Assembly: GCA_029204225.1 (NCBI GenBank)
Contig: CM055097.1
Coordinates: forward strand, 4,527,059 to 4,591,058
Length of the DNA: 64,000 bases
Direction: 5' to 3'
Source: Diphasiastrum complanatum
Lineage: Eukaryota; Streptophyta; Lycopodiopsida; Lycopodiales; Lycopodiaceae
Part shown: in pieces, positions 57,924 through 64,000 of the stretch
Position numbering within the stretch: position 1 is the first letter of the stretch
Layout: every line of letters starts with the position of its first letter
The notes under the pieces: generated by a model
The model's input: only the letters and a program-made list of their open reading frames with translations
Told to the model about the DNA's origin: nothing
Database searches by the model: none
Position numbers and translations under genes: made by a program

Positions 57924-57977
57924 TCCGATATGTCGGTCACTTCGGAGCCTTCCGATATGTTGGTCACTTTGGAGCCA
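57924..57977. repeat. 27-bp in-frame tandem repeat
   Basis: TCCGATATGTCGGTCACTTC plus ggagcct (57924-57950) is followed by a variant with three changes (57951-57977). On the minus strand it encodes a nine-residue block GSKVTNISE / GSEVTDISE within a 61-codon frame (58063-57878). A second short repeat, tgacttcRgctgagt, lies at 58000-58029. Confidence 0.85.
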
Positions 57978-59839
57978 TGGTGCCTTGGCTTTGTTAATGA
58001 CTTCGGCTGAGTTGATGACTTCAGCTGAGTCGTGAAAAATGCGAAGAATGTGAGGGTCTTCACAAAACTGATACTAAGATGAAAATAAGCTAAGTGTCGG
58101 CTTTTTCGGGATTATGCGAACTGTGCGACAAACAATTCAAATATGCAGACTGCAGAAAATCTAGTTCAAAACATGCAGCAGTCTAAAATGCAAGGAAAAA
58201 TTTTAAAGCTTTAAAATAGAAACTTAAGGTTTCTTCAGTGGTTCCAATGACTGCGCTTAGGCTCCAGTAGCAGGGATTCCACAATCACATAAGGCAGCCC
58301 ACCTTAGAATCCCCTTGAGATGAGGTAGTGTTGCTGGTGGAGAGCTGTTTATCCTTTTTGGAGCTTGTCACCCCTCTCCTTTTAAGTGCGAAGGCAACAG
58401 GGATTGCCGTGGAGATCTTCAGCATGGCAGCCAACACGTTTTCGATCAGGTAGGGATCACGATGGGCTTGATTGTGATATAGAAATAGTGAATTCTTGAA
58501 TAATCATGATTTTTCATCAAAGATGTTATCAAAAACGACAATACATTCGATGGCTGGCCCTCCTGCAAAGGTTCTCTGCCTCTTTGAATACTCTCTCAAA
58601 GAAGCCCGAAATCTTGAGCATAAAAACTATTGAATGAGGATCCATTCACGTATTTATAGTTTTCAGTCATGGTTTCTGGTCTCAAATTAGGGTTTTGTGC
58701 CCTGGTTTAAGTCTCCTTCCTGGAAATGCACTTGAATCCTTCAGCTTTTTAAGAAATGGCCAAATTGGGCCTAGATACAATCAGCTAAGTTATAAGAGTC
58801 CAAAATGCGATTAAAAACGTAACAACAAACCAAGGTCTAATTAAGCCGTGCACTCTTTTTTTATTTCTATAATCTTGGTGGATTAATAGTTTGAGTTATT
58901 TATGTATCATATTGGTTGATTAACTGTTTTGGTTATTCTATAATACTTTAATGTGAGTTTATGTCAATGCATGGGAGTTGATGAAAATAACAAGCTTTCA
59001 ATTGGACATGCTAGGTCGAATTTGGAGCAGCATGTTCAACTAGATGCATCCAATCAACAGGTCTTTTTGCAGACCTTTCACTTAGGTAGGCTTCAATTCT
59101 GTCTTATTTATGCTAAATCTATGTTTCTTGACAGAGTTGTCTTTGTTTTTGTATCGAGCACCTTCACTTAAATTTATCCAAGTAGAATACTTGACTCATT
59201 GAGTGAAAAGTTTCTGTTTGTGTACTTTTGCAACATGCTCATCTATATTCAAGCTATAACTAGCAAGTGGTGGCTGTAACATGCAAGCTTATCTTTATGA
59301 TTCTCTCTTTCTACTCATCCCGTTTGGAATTTCTTGCCTATATATAATTCAGCAGTCTTCTTCCTGTAAAGCTTTATCAGAGGGCATATCTTTGTTTGCC
59401 TTTTTATAAAATTGACTTCTATCAGAATGAAATGAATGGAGCCTAATCTTCATGACCTTCCTTGGCAGATTATGATTCATGCTGAGAGTTTAAGGTTGCT
59501 CAGGCTGTTCTAATACTTGGGATTTCACTTGATCTCCTTTGAGATCAGTCTTGAAGCTTTCTTGTGAAATTTATTCAAGCTATTGAACAGTTGAACTATT
59601 CAGAGTAAAGTTGCTACACGTGCGTCAAGGTGTAGCAGTGGAGTTGTAGGTCTTGATTAATGTATTAATTTCTGTTTTTCTAAGTTGAAGTTCTAGCTTC
59701 GTAGAAACTTGTGAAATGGCTTCACAGCCATGATATGGAGCTCTCCTACGAGACAATGATACATGCTGGGGATTGCTGCCCCGTGTGTTGGTCCAGAATT
59801 TTTAGCTAACTACTTTCCCAAACTGGTTTTACTCTACAG
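57978..59839. other. No secure gene; possible introns of a TMX2-like gene
   Basis: A 72-codon plus frame at 58953-59171 (VDENNKLSIGHARSNLEQHV) ends near an internal ttgcag and is unidentified. From about 59200 the T-rich sequence with scattered gtaa and cag could be intron. No second TMX2-like exon was found. Confidence 0.3.
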
Positions 59840-59925
59840 GTATTCCAAAGCTAATCTTCAGTTTGCAAGAGTTGATCTTGGACGCTTTCCTCATGCTGCT
59901 GCAAAATATGGTATCACTTTTGGAG
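59840..59925 (+). CDS. Exon of a TMX2-type thioredoxin-like transmembrane protein
   Basis: An 86-bp segment between a strong polypyrimidine-acceptor (ttttactctacag) and a gtatta donor. It encodes YSKANLQFARVDLGRFP followed by HAAAKYGITFG. This resembles the piece of plant TMX2 homologues reading ys.kNLsFg.VDlGrFPnaA.kfgis, which lies in the thioredoxin-like domain after the membrane segments. TMX2-type proteins are ER membrane proteins with redox-related folds. No neighbouring exon was recognised within several kb on either side, so it may be part of a long-intron gene or an isolated fragment. The match is from memory of the family and is short. Confidence 0.5.
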
Positions 59926-60595
59926 GTATTAAATAAATGTCATGTGAGTATACTACTTACTATTATGTAGGTCTTGAGTCTTCAAGAAGTAAGATGAATC
60001 CATGCTGATTATCACAACTCACATGCTTGAAGAAAGGGAAATGACAGTTTTAGGACATCAAGGACTCTGACGTTTTAAAGTAGCAATGCATGAATTCAAC
60101 TAGCAACCTATGATGAATATTGTTTTGGATTCACTTGAGTAAGCGTTAATTCCTTTCATATGATTCTAGTTATAAATTAAAGCTTGAATCTCTTTACTCT
60201 CAAAATAAAAAAATCACTGTGTGTCTAAATCCTTCTGACAGTTTCCTTAGCACTTCATTATGTGAGTTTGATCAGCTTACCTCATGAGTACACACAAAGA
60301 TCAATCTTTTTGGTTTGAATATATTCCTCAAAAATGGCATCATGTTGGCTCTTTCTCCCTCATTTAGTTCCCTATATCTACTCCTAGCTAAGGCCACAGA
60401 GTCACCGAACTTGGGTGCTGGTTTAAAGAAGCAACATCACTCAAACTCTTATTTCTTTGGCTTGGAAATGTTTTGACAAGCAGTTACATCTCAACATGTA
60501 CCAACATTGGTGCTATTTGAGGGTGGAGTAGAAGTCTCCCGACTTTCTCAAGATAGCCTGGATGGGATTGCCTCAATTCAAAGGTTTACAGAGGT

Positions 60596-60598
<3 letters not shown>
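59926..60598. other. No gene recognised
   Basis: AT-rich, intron-like. 60480-60598 is partly open on the plus strand (SRLSQDSLDGIASIQRFTEV) just before the CT tract and may belong to the LINE relic that follows. Confidence 0.3.

Positions 60599-60649
<51 letters not shown>
60599..60649. repeat. (CT)n microsatellite, ~25 units
   Basis: A pure CT tract directly 5' of LINE-like coding sequence, so it lies inside or at the break of a LINE ORF rather than at its 3' end. Confidence 0.97.
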
Positions 60650-60653
<4 letters not shown>

Positions 60654-60830
60654 ACATCTTGATGCTCTTAAAAGCTTTTGTGAGTGTTTGGGTTCCTCTA
60701 TTAATTCGAATAAGACTGCAGCAGTAGTTTTTCGATCCAAATATGAAAAATCTTCGTTTCTTCTTTGGTGGGCTGATATAGACATTACTCAAGTACAAAA
60801 CCTGTCAAGACCTTCATTGATATTTATTCT
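60650..60830 (+). mobile_element. LINE ORF2 relic, region after the RT active site
   Basis: Reads HQHLDALKSFCECLG, then SINSNKTAAVVFRS. This matches the conserved LINE stretch following the YADD box (lq.hLdaL..fc...gl.vN..KTk.vvF). The YADD box itself is not seen; the CT tract occupies that position. Sequence beyond 60830 is not recognisable. Confidence 0.6.
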
Positions 60831-61461
60831 TTGAGAACAAATTCAAGGGTGGATAGATATCTGTTTATGCCTTTGGAAGTCACATAACGTAAGATAGATT
60901 TGTGGTGATGGGTGAGAAGAAGTCGTTACTTAGTAGCTTTTTCTTATGAATGTGAAGTTTTTGGAGAGGAAGTATTTTCATGAGCTACACATGGGCTAAA
61001 AGCTAAAGATTCAGAAGAGGCTTGTAAGTGCATTCAAGAAAGTAGGACAAACCACTCTTATCCAATCTATTGGATGAACAATTTTTTTTATAAGAAGCTA
61101 TAGCCATGCTTAGGATGATTCTTTACATTGAAAGTTTACAAACATGGAAGGGAGACTTCTAAAGTGGTGGCATCTCAGATTTGCAAAAATCTTCAAGGCT
61201 TATGAGTGGATGCTGGATTGACATTGGTATATGGCACTCTCATTGGAAAATTCAGCAAGATAATTTGCAAAAGAAGCAAAATAAACCGATGTCTTTGCTC
61301 GGATATATTCTCTTCAAACAGCTTTTGAAAGCACCTGTGAAGTTGAAACTGCAATAGGATCTAGAGAGCGTAAACCTGGAAGCCAGAGGGTCCCTTCATA
61401 GGCTTCTGGCTTTAAATAAACTTGTGAAGGGGAAAAAAAAGAGAGACCATTTCTAAGTGAG
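60831..61461. other. No gene recognised
   Basis: No domain was found on either strand. It may be further LINE-derived sequence. Confidence 0.35.
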
Positions 61462-61783
61462 AGTGAAATCATGTAGGTTTGGTGCAGAAATAATTGGATC
61501 TCCTATCATAAGCTTGTTACTTTCCTTACTCCAACTCAATCCCTCTACTGAGCTGTCCATTGAAAGATGGTACACGACGGATTGAGATGGAGCAAAAGAA
61601 ATTTAGAGGCAGCCACAATTGTCCAAGTGAAATCATGTAGGTTTGGTGTAGATTGGATCTCCTTTCATAAGCTTGTTACTTTCCTTACTCCAACTCAATC
61701 CCTCTACTGAGCTGTCTATTGAAAGATGGTACACGACGGATTGAGACAGAGCAAAAGAAATTCAGAGGCAGCCACAATTGTCC
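61462..61783. repeat. ~160-bp recent tandem duplication
   Basis: Units at 61462-61625 and 61626-61783 both begin AGTGAAATCATGTAGGTTTG and contain ATAAGCTTGTTACTTTCCTT and GATGGTACACGACGGATTGA, ending GGCAGCCACAATTGTCCA. They differ by a few substitutions and a 6-8 bp indel. The following 80-codon plus frame (61726-61968; SSDKDSLVSLASFHEAAKTI) is unidentified. Confidence 0.93.
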
Positions 61784-62018
61784 AGATTGGAAAGTCAACA
61801 TCAAACCAACAGGAAATAATGATCACCTTTTTGGACAAGCGTGAACACAAAATCTTCAGCATTATGGCGCAGTCAAGTGATAAGGACAGCCTAGTGTCCC
61901 TAGCATCCTTCCATGAGGCAGCGAAAACAATCCATGAACTTGCAAGAATAAGCTTGAAGAAGTTATAAGATTTAGAACTTTCGATGGGGCTAAGGGCGGG
62001 GAGGGATGGATCGCTGCT

Positions 62019-62020
<2 letters not shown>

Positions 62021-62081
<61 letters not shown>
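62021..62081. repeat. (GA)n microsatellite, ~30 units
   Basis: Pure GA tract between gctgctcg and atgtttgc. Confidence 0.97.
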
Positions 62082-62083
<2 letters not shown>

Positions 62084-62208
62084 TTTGCTGTGATAGACAA
62101 AACGCGATTCCTGCATTTTGATTCGTCCATTCAAAATTAGGGTTGTGACTTATCTTGAAGCATTAGCATTGCTAATTATGGTTTTGATTTATATTGTCTT
62201 GACCGTAA

Positions 62209-62300
62209 GTGAAGTATTGCTAATTATGGTTTTATCTAGGTGTCAATTGCATGCGTGAAGTATTGTTAATTATGTTTTTGGCTAGGTGTCAATTGCATGA
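62209..62300. repeat. 46-bp tandem duplication
   Basis: GTGAAGTATTGYTAATTATG followed by CTAGGTGTCAATTGCATG occurs at 62209-62254 and 62255-62300. A third partial copy of the gctaattatggttt phrase lies at 62171. Confidence 0.88.
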
Positions 62301-62463
62301 CTTCATGCTCTTGGAAACTTCTATTTCCAATCGTGGGAGAGATGCTTGGAATCAAAAGAGGTTTTTTAAGAGATTTTTCAAGAGCGAATTTGTTAATATG
62401 AAACAGATGGAAAATCATGGTGTGAATTTTAGAGAGACGACGCAAAAACTGCAGAGAACGTCA

Positions 62464-62466
<3 letters not shown>

Positions 62467-62516
<50 letters not shown>

Positions 62517-62620
62517 TTTATCAAGGTCTTGTTGGTACCCGTAGTGTTACAAAAGATTGAAAAAGTACATACCAAGTGTGTTCTTAGGAGCATAATAAAC
62601 GTCTCCATAACTAACAGTAA
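62467..62620 (-). mobile_element. LINE 3' end with (TC)n tail
   Basis: The GA tract 62467-62511 is, on the minus strand, a (TC)n tail after GACCTTGATAAAGCTCGC. Upstream on the same strand, GGAGACGTTTATTATGCTCC and ACACACTTGGTATGTACT (62600-62555) match the LINE 3' UTRs at 48.8 and 56.7 kb in the same order. The palindrome is not preserved in this copy. How far the LINE extends beyond 62620 was not determined. Confidence 0.6.
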
Positions 62621-62914
62621 GAACAAAGTACTAAGCTAACATAAACGTAGATGTACAATAGCCCATACGAGCAGAGCACATACAACTTGTTAAGATGGTA
62701 TAGAGTAACCAATGTATCTTAAACAAGTAGGGCATGTACACTGTGAGCTGTAAGGGTGCCCTCAACAAGCCATACATGGAATTCTGATCTCCCTCTTCCT
62801 CACTGTTAGATGTTAAATTGCCAAGCTATAAAGTGCACAAGGAGCAACTTACTGCAGTGAAATCCAGAGATGTAGAAAGCTTGACTAACAGATCAAAATT
62901 GACCAAAAAGATGA
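62621..62914. other. No gene recognised
   Basis: Short sequence without recognised motifs. Confidence 0.35.
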
Positions 62915-64000
62915 AGTGGGAAAAAGATCATACAAAGGGAATCCACTCAATTTAAACTATTTTAAACACAATTGATGAAGTGTAAAGTGCATCTGAAGTG
63001 CAATACAATAGTCATCCAAAAAGTATCAGAATAGGCACTAGAAAGTATAAAGGTCTTTTAGGGTCCCTTTTGAAGAAAGTTAGTCAGTGGCAATGTGAGG
63101 TTTGGAACACATATCTTCGAGAATAAGCATTGCTTCATCTCATGGCCTCCACTGCCCCAGAATGTGTTTCGAAGCAACTAAGATACAAACTCCGTTCAAC
63201 GCTGATAAAAGAAACAGAAACATACAAGTACAACATAGATATCCAACTTCGATCTTTAATAAAATAGCATTTATTACTCAGGCTATGAGGGCTAGAATAG
63301 TTTTATAATATGATACAGACATTCCTAGTCTACATATGATACATAGTCCAGACGTTCAAAGCAGTTCCAAACAAATTCCTGAAAATGTTCTTTCTTGTAT
63401 GTGTTGATAAAACAAATATAGTAGGTTCTAGAGTTTGGACCTCAGGATTAGCCACATGTCCCGACTATTTTGGACCTGAAAATTCTATACACTTGGAACA
63501 AAATAATAAACAATCAAAAATTTTCTGGTCAAGAACAAAAGAATCGATCAAACATTAGATTGCAAGCCTTGGTTCCTTTCAGACTCCTGTCTGGAAAACG
63601 GTTGATTGAGGGTATAAAATATACCGTGTCCAGTATTATGTGTTGCAACCATAGTTGTAAGTTTTGAACATTGCAGGCCTGTAATGTTTGGAACAATCCG
63701 TTCCACATGGAACATTCAAAACTATATTAAACTTTATTCAATATTGACAAAGAAGAATGTCATTTTGTGGGAAAAAGCAAAAAAGATAAAAAAAGTGAAT
63801 CCCTCGATCTGAACTATTTTATGATTTATGTCGTGTAAAGTGCATCAGAATTGCAATACAATAGTCATCGAAAAACTATCAGAATTGGCACTAGAAAGTA
63901 TGAAGGCCTTTTAGGGTCCTTTTTGAAGAAACTTGGTCAGTGGCATTATGAGGGTTGGAAGCCCATCTTTGAGAATAAGCATCCTTCATCTCATGGCCCC
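62915..64000. repeat. ~230-bp direct repeat ~855 bp apart
   Basis: The segment ~62915-63150 recurs at ~63775-64000 (cut by the window edge). Both contain GTGTAAAGTGCATC, GCAATACAATAGTCATC, GGCACTAGAAAGTAT and CATCTCATGGCC, about 88-90% alike. The intervening ~620 bp has no recognised gene (65-68-codon frames only). The pair could be LTRs of a small element or a segmental tandem duplication. Confidence 0.85.

Overview
This window looks like nuclear DNA of a land plant with a large, old, repeat-choked genome. The evidence is a plant-type plasma-membrane H+-ATPase terminus, a plant-type N-terminal methyltransferase gene with eight exons and GT-AG introns, telo-box motifs by its start, and decayed Ty1/copia, Ty3/gypsy and LINE elements on both strands. 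Very long (GA)n/(CT)n tracts are unusually common. A fern or other non-seed plant is possible, but the sequence does not settle it.

Layout. 0-0.5 kb: last exons of a plasma-membrane H+-ATPase gene (+ strand), with a one-base frameshift that removes the C-terminal 14-3-3 site. 0.6-6.1 kb: a tandem duplication, a copia gag zinc knuckle and two unrelated gypsy integrase fragments. 6.1-14 kb: AT-rich sequence, CT microsatellites and a compound minisatellite. 14.8-15.9 kb: two copia fragments. 15.9-18.1 kb: the one intact gene, an alpha-N-terminal protein methyltransferase (NTM1/NTMT1, 297 aa, minus strand), with telo boxes and short tandem repeats upstream. 18.7-26.7 kb: hairpins, a diverged satellite-like array, a copia pol relic, a probable LTR and a four-arm fold-back element. 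27-40 kb: a minus-strand zone of related gypsy elements (gag, RT, RNase H, integrase, LTRs, primer-binding sites and a polypurine tract), interrupted by a copia RNase H relic and a fold-back element at 31.5 kb. 41-47 kb: a decayed copia polyprotein split by a 412-bp insertion, and a 110-bp inverted repeat around an unidentified 1-kb segment. 48.7-57.2 kb: LINE relics, a GC-rich oligo-G block and a retroelement-leader-like region. 57-64 kb: an exon matching TMX2-type thioredoxin-like proteins, another LINE fragment, and several recent tandem duplications.

Genes do not form pathways here. The host genes (H+-ATPase end, NTM1, possible TMX2-like exon) are unrelated islands among transposon debris. 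The most interesting structural theme is a LINE family whose 3' end appears to be a (TC)n tract, which offers a source for at least some of the GA/CT microsatellites. Two fold-back elements and recurring TTCGC-type words in gypsy leader regions are further structures that ordinary gene calls do not explain.
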